NCBI GenBank assembly: GCA_965240325.2
Contig: OZ251224.1
Span: forward strand, 1,550,001 to 1,614,000
Length of the DNA: 64,000 nucleotides
Origin: Rebecca billardiae RCC1528
Taxonomy: Eukaryota > Haptophyta
Reading direction: 5' to 3'
The notes under the pieces were generated by a model that saw nothing but the letters and a program-made list of their open reading frames with translations, searched no databases and was not told the origin of the DNA. The first letter of the stretch is position 1; every line of letters begins with the position of its first letter. Shown here in pieces: positions 52,301-61,363 of this stretch. The translations under genes and the position numbers were made by a program.

Positions 52301-55300
52301 GGCGCGAGCCTGGGCGTGCTGACGAACAAGGGCAAGTCCGCGCTGCAGGTGGCGCGTGAGAAGAAGGACAAGGTGGACGACGCGGACGAGGTGAAGCGGC
52401 TGGAGGCGTGCATCAAGCTGCTCGGCGCAGCTGAGGGCGGCGCCACGCCAGCCGGCGTCGCACCGGGCAGCGCGACGCCGACAGCCGTTGCGGCCGCCAC
52501 GGGCGGCACTCCGGCTGGGAGCGGCGCCGAGGCCAAGCCGGCCGTATCCGCCGCTGGCTCTGGCTTGGCGCAGTTCAACTTCTCGTTCGGCGGCGGTGGC
52601 GCGACGCCATCGAGCGGCGCGAAGCCGAGCTTCGGTTTTGCGCCGGGCAGCGGCGGCACGCCTTCGTTCCCCAAGCCGAGCGCGCCGCTGTTTGGCGGCG
52701 GCAGCGGCGCCTTTGGCAGCGGCGGCGCGACGCCCGGCGGCTTTGGGGTCTCGCCGGTGGCTTCCGCTGGTGGCAGTCCGTTTGGGCTGGGCTCGGCGTC
52801 GAAGCCGCTGACGTTCGGGGCCGTGGCGGCCACAGCCGGAGCTGGCGGCTTCGGGGCCCCAGCTGCATCGGCGGGCGCGTGCGGCTTCGGTCTGGCGCCA
52901 TCGGCTCCGGCCACATCGGCTGCGCCGAGCCCGTTCAGCTTCAGCTTTGGCGGCGGCAGCGGCATCGGCAGCGGCTCGGCGGGCGCGTTCGGCGGCACGC
53001 CCAAGTCTGCGGCGCCGTGCGTGGTGGCCGCGAGCACGCCGCCGTCGACGGCAGGCGCGAGCAGCGGTGCGACGATCTCGAGCAGCGCTCCCACGGTCAC
53101 GTGCGCGCCATCCATGTTCCCGAAGCCGACGGTGCCGCCCGCCTCGAGCGCAGCCGTGTCGGCAGCGCCGCCGAGCGTGCCAACCGTCGCCCCGCTGCGC
53201 GCGGCGGTACGGACGGGTCCGGTGGTGAAGGGCAAGGCCGAGGAGGACCTGCTCAACGCGGCCGAGCTGGGCGACCATGATGCTCTGGTGCAGGCGCTGG
53301 GCGCGGGCGCGGACGTGCGCTGCGTGGACGACAAGTCTTACACGGCGCTGCACTGGGCGGCGAAGGAGGGCCGGCTGGACGACGTGCACTCGCTAGTGGG
53401 CGCCGGGGCGCCGCTCGACGCGCAGAACAAGATCGGCGCGACGGCGGTGATCCTGGCGGCGTCGAGCGGTTGGGACGACTGCGTGGGCGCGCTGCTCGAG
53501 GCGGGCGCGAGCCTGGGCGTGCTGACGAACAAGGGCAAGTCCGCGCTGCAGGTGGCGCGTGAGAAGAAGGACAAGGTGGACGACGCGGACGAGGTGAAGC
53601 GGCTGGAGGCGTGCATCAAGCTGCTCGGCGCAGCTGAGGGCGGCACCAAGCCAGCCGGCGTCGCACCGGGCAGCGCGACGCCGACAGCCGTTGCGGCCGC
53701 CACGGGCAGCACTCCGGCTGCGAGCGGCGCCGAGGCCAAGCCGGCCGTATCCGCCGCTGGCTCTGGCTTGGCGCAGTTCAACTTCTCGTTCGGCGGCGGT
53801 GGCGCGACGCCATCGAGCGGCGCGAAGCCGAGCTTCGGTTTTGCGCCGGGCAGCGGCGGCACGCCTTCGTTCCCCAAGCCGAGCGCGCCGCTGTTTGGCG
53901 GCGGCAGCGGCGCCTTTGGCAGCGGCGGCGCGACGCCCGGCGGCTTTGGGGTCTCGCCGGTGGCTTCCGCTGGTGGCAGTCCGTTTGGGCTGGGCTCGGC
54001 GTCGAAGCCGCTGACGTTCGGGGCCGTGGCGGCCACAGCCGGAGCTGGCGGCTTCGGGGCCCCAGCTGCATCGGCGGGCGCGTGCGGCTTCGGTCTGGCG
54101 CCATCGGCTCCGGCCACATCGGCTGCGCCGAGCCCGTTCAGCTTCAGCTTTGGCGGCGGCAGCGGCATCGGCAGCGGCTCGGCGGGCGCGTTCGGCGGCA
54201 CGCCCAAGTCTGCGGCGCCGTGCGTGGTGGCCGCGAGCACGCCGCCGTCGACGGCAGGCGCGAGCAGCGGTGCGACGATCTCGAGCAGCGCTCCCACGGT
54301 CACGTGCGCGCCATCCATGTTCCCGAAGCCGACGGTGCCGCCCGCCTCGAGCGCAGCCGTGTCGGCAGCGCCGCCGAGCGTGCCAACCGTCGCCCCGCTG
54401 CGCGCGGCGGTACGGACGGGTCCGGTGGTGAAGGGCAAGGCCGAGGAGGACCTGCTCAACGCGGCCGAGCTGGGCGACCATGATGCTCTGGTGCAGGCGC
54501 TGGGCGCGGGCGCGGACGTGCGCTGCGTGGACGACAAGTCTTACACGGCGCTGCACTGGGCGGCGAAGGAGGGCCGGCTGGACGACGTGCACTCGCTAGT
54601 GGGCGCCGGGGCGCCGCTCGACGCGCAGAACAAGATCGGCGCGACGGCGGTGATCCTGGCGGCGTCGAGCGGTTGGGACGACTGCGTGGGCGCGCTGCTC
54701 GAGGCGGGCGCGAGCCTGGGCGTGCTGACGAACAAGGGCAAGTCCGCGCTGCAGGTGGCGCGTGAGAAGAAGGACAAGGTGGACGACGCGGACGAGGTGA
54801 AGCGGCTGGAGGCGTGCATCAAGCTGCTCGGCGCAGCTGAGGGCGGCGCCACGCCAGCCGGTGCCACGCCAGCCGGGTCGGCGCCGGGCGGCACCAAGCC
54901 GACAGCATCATCAGCTGCCCTGGGCTCGTTCGGATCCGGGCTGGGTGTCGCGACCGCGCTTCCGACGACGGCTTCCTTCGCTTTGGCCGCGGGAGGGCTC
55001 GGCCTGCCCCCGGCCGGCTCATCAGCCGCCGCGCCGCCCGCGTTCGGCGCGCAGCCCTTCGGTGCGTCTCTTTTCGGTGCCCCGTCCAAGGCGGATCCGA
55101 CGGCATCGCTTGGAGCGTCAGTCCGGATGCCCGCCGAGTCGTCGCGAGCCGCCGCTGCTGCTGCCGCAGTCACAAAGCCGGCAGCGGGCACTGTCTCCTC
55201 GTCAGCAGGCGCAGCTGGCGGCGGCCAGCGCGCGGCGCAGCTGGCCACTGCGGCGAGGCTCGCAGATGAGGCTGGCTTCCACGCAGCGCTCGCGGCGAAG

Positions 55301-56762
55301 GCGGACTCGCGCGCAGCCGACGGCTCGGGGAACACAGCGCTCCATTACGTGGCTGCGCGAGGCTCGGAGTCGATGCTTCGCTCGCTGCTCGCGCTCCCAG
55401 GCGAGGTGGACCTGATAAACAAGGTGTGCGCGCGCGTGAGCCGTGCTGCGCGCTGCGTGCGCGCGGCACAGCCTGCGCGCATGCGACAGCACGCGCCGCC
55501 CATCCGAGACGCCCTGCCGCTGAGTACTCGTCCACCGCTGCGCGCCCCCGCCTCCACGCACCCACATTACAGGATGGTGCCACGCCGCTCATCCTGGCGG
55601 CATCGAACGGCTGGCCGAGCTGCGTGCAGCTCCTGCTCAGCGCCGGCGCGGACGCGAGCGCGCGCACGGCCGAGGGCAAGTCTGCAGCGCAGCTCGCGGA
55701 CGAGCACATGGCCGCGGATGCGGAGGACAGCAGCGCGCAGGACGCGTACGGTCGCGTCCTGAGCTTGCTGCACTCGTCGGCTACCGCGGCTGGCTCGAAG
55801 CCTCCCCCGGCATCGACGGCGCCACCCGCCACTCCAGCCCCGGCGAGCTCCGCGCGGGCAGGAGCGGAGGCGCAGCAGAACTCCACCGCCGCCGCGCAGC
55901 TCGCAGCAGCCGAGCGCGCGCGCGCTCTGCTGGCGCGTCTGAGCGCAGCGGAGGCGTCCAAGGCGAAGGAGCTCGAGGCTAGCGAGGTGCGGATGCAGGC
56001 CTCGGCTGGGCCACGCCGCGCTGCACGCGCCTCCGCGCGCCCCGTGCGTGCTCTGACGCGCGAGCGTTCCCATTGCCCCTGCTCACGGCCCGCGCGCGCC
56101 CGCAGGCGCGGAGCAGGGCCCTCGAGCGGCAGCTGGACGCCGAGAAGGCTGCGGCCAAGGCAGCACAGGCCGAGGCTGCGGAGGCGCAGCGGCACGCCGC
56201 GCAGCTCGAGGCAGAGGCGAGCGTGCTGCGGCGCGAGAAGCTCCTACTCGACCAGGCGGAGGCGCTCGTCGAGACGCTGCTCGGCGACCTTCGCCGCACG
56301 GAGGACGAGCTCAGGGAGGCGGACCAACGCGCCCGCACGGCCTCGCTGCCGCCACCAGTCCACAGCGCGGACGCGGCAACCTCAACAGATGTGCCTCTGG
56401 GCACGACAGCTGCCCACGATGAGCCCGTCGATGCTGACTGTGCTGGTGCTACGCCGCAGACGCCGACGACTCCTGTGCCGCGCGACGAGACGCCGATGTC
56501 GCAGCCGCCGTCGTCGACGAGGCAACGTCAGGAGACGATGCACGCGGCACGCATTGCGCTGATGGCGTCGCCGGCCAAGCGGCCGCCCATGGATGCGCTC
56601 ACGCTGCGTGTAGCTTCAGAGCGCACACGTCCCGGCGGCGGCGCGCCGCCTGCGCAGGGTTGGTCAACCATTGGCAGCACGTCTGGGCCGCGCGACAGGT
56701 CTGATCCGCAGCTTCCACTCGGCGTCGCCCTGCTGAACGCGTCTCCAGCTGCGCGTAAGTAA
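46334..56762 (+). CDS. Giant RanGAP-like LRR / RanBP2-type zinc finger / FG-repeat / ankyrin protein, candidate nucleoporin
   Basis: Three exons: 46334-55423, 55573-55986 and 56106-56762 (introns GTGTGCG...TTACAG and GTGCGG...CGCAG, both phase 0); 3,386 aa. Order: FG start SPFQFGSAQP; RanGAP-like LRRs (about 44-260; LRQLDLTESSIGDEAGEVLA, LEELDLSYNELD) with an acidic tail; RanBP2-type finger WECPTCSVANQRSAVACIAC (about 356-375); FG repeats (GFSFGGAA, GFAFG); a near-identical second LRR block (about 663-880) with acidic tail; more FG; then tandem 400-residue units, each four ankyrin repeats (YTALHWAAKEGRLDDV) plus an FG-rich linker (FNFSFGGGG, SPFSFSFGGG): four full units and a fifth ankyrin block (about 1,090-2,840). 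A diverged ankyrin block spans intron 1; coiled coil about 3,130-3,250. The catalytic Asn motif of RanGAPs (SDNxxG) reads TESSIG, so GAP activity is doubtful. Nuclear pore location is inferred. Confidence 0.85.
49601..54850 (+). repeat. Coding tandem repeat of 1,200-1,203 bp in the giant gene
   Basis: GTACGGACGGGTCC recurs at 49601, 50804, 52004, 53207 and 54410. Units are nearly identical even at third codon positions; differences are few (for example CACTCGCTAGTG versus CGCTCGCTGGTG near 52190, and a shortened linker at 51550-51570 that gives the 1,200-bp unit). Unit 5 stops after its ankyrin part. Confidence 0.92.
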
Positions 56763-57170
56763 GCAGCGGTGCGAGCGCGACACCGGACACGCCCTCGCAG
56801 TCGCGTTCGGCGTTGCTGCGCACGAAAGTGCCACGACCGACGATGACGCCGATTACCGATGATGCGTCAATGCTACACTGGGCTACACGATGATCGTCGT
56901 AGTCGATAATGATATGTTGATTCAGCGACTGAGTAGACTGCGGCGGCGTGTCTGGCTTGTGAGACTGAGTTGTGTTCGACACTGGCAGCACACTGCTGCA
57001 TTCTGCAAGTTACACTGACGAACACTAGCTGCCAGTCACTGCCACTTACAGTTTACTATGATTTAACGTGCACACTTGGTTAAGGCGTGATTAACGCCAT
57101 CCAACACTGCACAAAGACACCGCCACAAAACAGACCGGCGACAGTCTCGGACAATCCCAGTCCCACTTCA
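56763..57170. other. Convergent intergenic region
   Basis: About 400 bp between the stop codons of the giant gene and the VDE-like gene, containing the small repeat at 57049-57142. No gene seen. Confidence 0.5.
57049..57142 (+). repeat. Small dispersed repeat, copy 2
   Basis: Carries AGTTTACTATG, GGCGTGATTAACGCCATC, CACTGCACAAAGACACCGCC and AGACCGGCG in the same order as at 43495-43650, with a shorter internal spacer. Confidence 0.65.
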
Positions 57171-58196
57171 TCACCGCGCGACACGGCCACCGCCTGCTGG
57201 AGGCCTCCGCTCACCCCACGGAGTGCAGCTATTGTCCACAGCTGTCATATCGTCCATCCGCAGACCACCGCGACGGAGAGCCCCCTCGATTGCCCTGTAC
57301 GCCCTGCTGCCCACCGGGGGGACGTGACCTGAGCGCGTGTACACGTTTGCTCCTCCGTAACCCTCCCATGCGGCGTTGCTCCCATGGTAGCGCACAGCAA
57401 ACCAGGGCTCCTCAGCCGAGTTGCTCACTTGGGCGCCGAGCACGAGCCACTTGTCCTCGTAGTTGAGGTAGGCTGGCTCGAGGCGCAGCAAGAGCTCATG
57501 CGGACGCGAGGGGTCGGGCTGCGTGATCCGTTTGCCCCCTTCCCGGGTGAACCATTTGTCCCCGTCCAGGTGCACGCGGTAACGGAACACGGCCGGCACT
57601 GAGCGGGTCGCGCCCACCCGCTCGCCCTTGGAGAAGGTGTGCACCTGGCAGTCAAACTTGTCAAACGCGGGGTTGAGCCCCAGGGTGAGCTTCCAAGTAC
57701 CCGAGAGCAGCTCGTCAACGGGTGGTACAGCCGGTGGCTCCAGCTGGAGGGCAGCGCGCGCGCGATCGAACTCGGCAGCATCGCTCGTGTCCCCCGCCAA
57801 GGGCGGCACGCATCGTGACTGCGTCATCGCGCATTCCGAAAAGGATCGTAGCGTAGAGTCCTCGTATAGATCCATGCAGCGCACCTGGCCGAGGGGGTCC
57901 GAGGCGGACGCGCCAGCGCACGCGATGCCACGCGCGCACGAGCCGCTCTGCATGCAGGCGGCCAGTTCAGGCTTGCACTCGCGCACGACACAGCGCATGT
58001 CAGCGGCATGCGCGACGGCCAGTTCAGGATGCGCTGGTGGATGCAAGCACAGCAGCCAGCTGGCGGCATGCGCTACGACGCTTGTCGCGAGGGACCGCGA
58101 CGCGTGCGAGCCCACGGGGCCGCCTCCGCGCATCGTGGATTCGCGAGCCAGGGCGCGGGGCGGTCCTGGACTCCTGGTCGAGCTTCCGAGTTCCAA
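57171..58196 (-). CDS. Violaxanthin de-epoxidase-like / VDE-related plastid protein
   Basis: 341 residues if the Met at 58196 is used; the Met at 58133 (MRGGGPVGSH) is an alternative. The N-terminal 65 residues, with hydrophobic SLATSVVAHAASWLLCL, could be a plastid targeting presequence. Then follows the VDE cysteine-rich region with eight Cys (CVVRECKPELAAC, CARGIAC, RCMDLY, EC, RC). The lipocalin-like core follows: LSGTWKLTLGLNPAFDKFDC (the FDxFDC signature near the catalytic Asp), QVHTF, WFTREGGKRITQPDPSR, YEDKWLVLGAQVS, WFAVRYHGSN and AWEGYGGANVYTRSG. VDE proteins de-epoxidise xanthophylls in the thylakoid lumen for photoprotection; VDE-related paralogues are widespread in chlorophyll-c algae. 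I cannot separate VDE from VDE-related (VDR/VDL) by eye. It supports a photosynthetic host. Confidence 0.83.
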   Translation of the reverse strand: MELGSSTRSPGPPRALARESTMRGGGPVGSHASRSLATSVVAHAASWLLCLHPPAHPELAVAHAADMRCVVRECKPELAACMQSGSCARGIACAGASASDPLGQVRCMDLYEDSTLRSFSECAMTQSRCVPPLAGDTSDAAEFDRARAALQLEPPAVPPVDELLSGTWKLTLGLNPAFDKFDCQVHTFSKGERVGATRSVPAVFRYRVHLDGDKWFTREGGKRITQPDPSRPHELLLRLEPAYLNYEDKWLVLGAQVSNSAEEPWFAVRYHGSNAAWEGYGGANVYTRSGHVPPVGSRAYRAIEGALRRGGLRMDDMTAVDNSCTPWGERRPPAGGGRVAR

Positions 58197-59201
58197 GCCG
58201 GACTTGTTTCCAGATGTCGATTTGCCTGGGCGATGGTGGCGGCGCCGCGCCGCCGCGCGGGCCGGCTGTCAGACGCGCGTAGGAGCCCGCGGCGCGCGCT
58301 CGGCCTGGCTCGCCGCCTGCTCGCCGCCTGCGCGCGCGGCACGCGGCCGGCGCGACCCAGGCGGCGCGCGGCGCGAGGTTCGCACGCCCGGCCGCGTGAG
58401 CGAGTCGGGCGCGTTCGGTCGGCGGCACCTTGGCGATCGTGTTCGTCACGGGCTGTAGCGAACCGGCTTCATTCGCATCGACGCCCGAGGCTGTGCGTCG
58501 CGCGCGTTCTGTGCCATTCTGCGGCAGTGCAGTGGCTGCTCTTATTGCGCACAGACGGCCGTTGGGCTTCGGGACGGGCGCTCTCGAGGGCGCTTGGCGG
58601 CGGATCCCGTGGCGGGCTGGGGCAGGCACGGCAGTCCGCCGTGTCCGCGCCCAGGTGACCTGAAGCGCAAAGTAATGTTGAGCATGGTGATGTGCTCTAT
58701 CCAACGATACCCCATGTGCGCAGTGCGCTTATCTGGCATACAAGTGTCGAAGTGATGCGAGTCGACAACTGTCGAAACACTTGTGGGGCAGTGGGCAGGT
58801 CACACACCAGTCGGCGGCACCGAGCGGATGGCCTGGACGCGTGGAAGAAGCTGCTCAGGTCCGCACATGTTGAAGGCAGCAGGGCTGTTCTGAGTGTTCA
58901 GCGGCTGATGCAGCCGGCGGTGGGTCACTACTCACTCGCCTGTAGTCACTATCTAATCCGTAGCGATTCTCACTAGCTGCGGGTACAGTAACAATGTCAA
59001 TGATTCTGACTCTGTCGACCGCGATCGCCCCGTGTCGAAGTTGTTGAGCCGACGCTGCGCACGGCGCCGCCGCTGCAACTCTGAGTCATGCTGCAAGGCG
59101 CCATCCTGCTGATGAGATTGCTCTCGCAGTGGCGTGCTTCTGCTTCGGCGCGAGCTGCTGTCAAGGGAGGGTGAGTCAGCCGGTCTGACGATCGAGTATG
59201 A
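58197..59201. other. Intergenic region, no gene seen
   Basis: About 1 kb. The first 450 bp, upstream of the VDE-like gene, are GC-rich and presumably contain its promoter. ORFs on both strands lack recognisable domains. The right end is the 3' flank of the TupA-like gene. Confidence 0.5.
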
Positions 59202-60731
59202 CTAGCCCGGTGGCACTCGCCTGCGCCGGTCACGCTTCGGCTTCGACTTTGAAATTGAAGCCTGCTTCATCGTTGTAGTCGCCCGCATGCGCCCAAATGC
59301 GGCGCTGGCGGCACTCCCGCCATGAGGCTCCATCAAGATGGGTGGGCGCATCATCGTAGGGACAGGGGGCGCAGGTGGTCTCTCGACCATCCACCACTCG
59401 GGGCCAGCAGCGCGTGCATCGGTTGTGGCAGGCGTGCTGTACGGCGTGCGCGGACCACCAACGAGCCTGAGGAGCCATCGTGGCTCGTTATTCGTCGGGG
59501 CCGCGCGCTTTTGGCCCGGGCGTTGGACCCCCCACCACGAGCGCTCGTACGCGGCCGGTGATGCATGGTCCATGTTGCCGGACCAGAAGTCTGCGGTGGC
59601 AGTAAACTGTACCAGCGAGATGCCGATCCTGGCGAGAAGGGGCCCAACGAGAGATGCAGCCGGCATGATGCGTATCGCCGTCGACGCATTCCGGTACGCC
59701 TTCTCCAGGCCGCGCAGCGTACAGTCCGTGTCAATGGCGCGCGGCACTCTCTTGGAGAAAAGCGCACCTCCAATCGTATGGGTCAGCAGCGAGGGGTAGG
59801 TCATCTCGTTCACGATGAACGTGCCATCGGCGGCGATGAAGCAGTCGAGGCGGAAGAAGTCGGCCCCGAACGCCTCGCCGAGGGTGCGCGCCGCTCGCAT
59901 GAGATACGGTCGCATGGCCTGGAGGAGGCGGGCGATGCGCGGGCAGTCTAGCAGCCACCGCCCGCCGCCCGCGGACATGGGGTCGCACACCACGCGGCGC
60001 GCGTAGGTGCAGAAGGAGACGTACACGGCGCCGATCCGCTCGCCGCCAAGGGGTAGGACGATGCCCGAGCCTAGGAAGCGCCGACCGGCGTGGTCGAGCG
60101 AAACGTGCACCTTGAGCTCAAAATGCGACAGGGAGGCGGCCTTCTCTGCCTCGCGTGACGGTGTAAAGAGCGTTTGCACGAGCACGCCGCGGTGCTCATA
60201 CATCTGGCCCCAGGTACTCCACAGCCGGCCACCGGGGTTGCAGATGGAATCGCCAGCCTTGACGAGCTCGGCTCGGGACACCTCAGCGGGCTTGCGCACG
60301 ACGAGTACGTGCTCGCCGCCCGCATCAGTCAACGACTTGACCACGAAGCCGACGCCCGGCGATCTGCGGATGTGCGCAGCAACGGTGCTCAGGAAGTCCT
60401 GCCGGTTGTATCGCGGCCATGGGCCGAGCGCATGCGAGGCAAACGCGCCGTAGATGGTGCGCGCACAGGGCACATGGAGTGCCTGCATAACTGCGCCGCA
60501 CAGCAGCTTGTTCTCGAGCACGCCAAACGAAGCACCTCGTCGGAATCGCCTCAGCTCCCACCGGATGTGCGTCCAGTTACTGGTCGCCGGTATGACGTAG
60601 CCAGCTTGGTGAATTTCGGGAAAGAGCGAGAAGTCCGAGCTCACCACCGCATATGCCCGCACTTGGGCTACTTGGCAGGTCGCCCCCAGGGTGAGGAGCA
60701 CGAGCTGGGGCGCCCCGGTCCACGGCCGCAT
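59202..60731 (-). CDS. Secreted or Golgi TupA-like ATP-grasp protein
   Basis: 509 residues from MRPWTGAPQLVLLTLGATCQ, which looks like a signal peptide or anchor; the frame stays open upstream through a dispersed repeat and is not used. The body fits the TupA-like ATP-grasp family: ENKLLCGAVMQALHVPCART (start of the grasp, as in a DKY/KL opening), FVVKSLTDAGGEHVLVVRK (nucleotide-binding lysine strand and Gly loop), LVQTLFTPSREAE, FELKVHVSLD, and FFRLDCFIAADGTFIVNEMT ending in YPSLLTH, the Asp/Glu/Asn metal triad. ATP-grasp enzymes make carboxylate-amine or thiol ligations; TupA is tied to teichuronopeptide (polyglutamate/glucuronate) synthesis in bacteria, and algae carry many secretory-pathway relatives of unknown substrate. 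The C-terminal 100 residues are Pro/Arg-rich. It ends next to an unannotated spacer at 59.2 kb. Confidence 0.72.
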   Translation of the reverse strand: MRPWTGAPQLVLLTLGATCQVAQVRAYAVVSSDFSLFPEIHQAGYVIPATSNWTHIRWELRRFRRGASFGVLENKLLCGAVMQALHVPCARTIYGAFASHALGPWPRYNRQDFLSTVAAHIRRSPGVGFVVKSLTDAGGEHVLVVRKPAEVSRAELVKAGDSICNPGGRLWSTWGQMYEHRGVLVQTLFTPSREAEKAASLSHFELKVHVSLDHAGRRFLGSGIVLPLGGERIGAVYVSFCTYARRVVCDPMSAGGGRWLLDCPRIARLLQAMRPYLMRAARTLGEAFGADFFRLDCFIAADGTFIVNEMTYPSLLTHTIGGALFSKRVPRAIDTDCTLRGLEKAYRNASTAIRIMPAASLVGPLLARIGISLVQFTATADFWSGNMDHASPAAYERSWWGVQRPGQKRAAPTNNEPRWLLRLVGGPRTPYSTPATTDARAAGPEWWMVERPPAPPVPTMMRPPILMEPHGGSAASAAFGRMRATTTMKQASISKSKPKRDRRRRVPPG

Positions 60732-60942
60732 CGTTTCCGTGACCGTGACTCCCGACCTCGAAGAAATAATCCGACGAACGAACGAAATGCATGGCGAAAT
60801 GCATGGCGCGGCGGCAGAGCTGCTTGAATTCAGTTCGACGATGCTAGCAAGGCAGTTATAATTAGGCAGTGCACTGCTTGTACCTGGGACCACCCCATGG
60901 ACAGTGTTGGGCTTGTATGCTGTTGGCAATGGCATACCCCCG

Positions 60943-61126
60943 CCCCCTCTGGAGGCGGGCTGTCCACAGTGGAGTGGTGTCAAGGCACTTGGTGTCTCGG
61001 TCAGTGGTTTGAGGTTGGGTGAGGGTGGCGGTTGGTTGGGGGCTGGCCAGCCGGTAGGGCTGGAGGCCGTTCGGCCGCCCACGGTCTGATCACCCGGAGC
61101 CCGTTATAAAGCGGGGGATTTAAAAA
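60943..61126 (-). repeat. Dispersed repeat without the foldback insertion (empty-site relative)
   Basis: Reverse complement of 28608-28775, continuing through a single TTTATAA (plus-strand TTATAAA, 61104-61110) into TTTTTTAAATCCCCCGC, which resembles the left flank of foldback element 1 (TTTTTTAAATTCCCC at 21723-21737). It therefore shows the arrangement expected before insertion. Confidence 0.7.
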
Positions 61127-61363
61127 AGCTATAGCTGATGTACCATGGCAAGGGGCGCGGGTACCATAGTGACAACCGCGGTGTTGTAGTTACCATCGCG
61201 ACTTGCAGCCGTGGTCATCCTGGACCTGCTGATCCACGACGAATGCGATACGACACTGGGCCACACGGTGCGCACCGACCGCGACCGTGGGCGAGACCTT
61301 ACGCTGACACGACGATCAGCGCCCCCACTGCGTACCCGAAATCACTGTTGCCGAGCGCAGTCA

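Noticed and set aside
49732-55335. Series of 399-codon and longer ORFs antisense to the giant gene
   Set aside because: They repeat with the 1.2-kb period of the sense gene, are Arg- or Ala-rich shadows, and the sense frame has clear ankyrin, LRR and FG domains.
58008-58704. Overlapping ORFs upstream of the VDE-like gene on both strands
   Set aside because: Arg/Ala/Pro-rich frames on both strands without domains, as expected from stop-poor GC-rich DNA.
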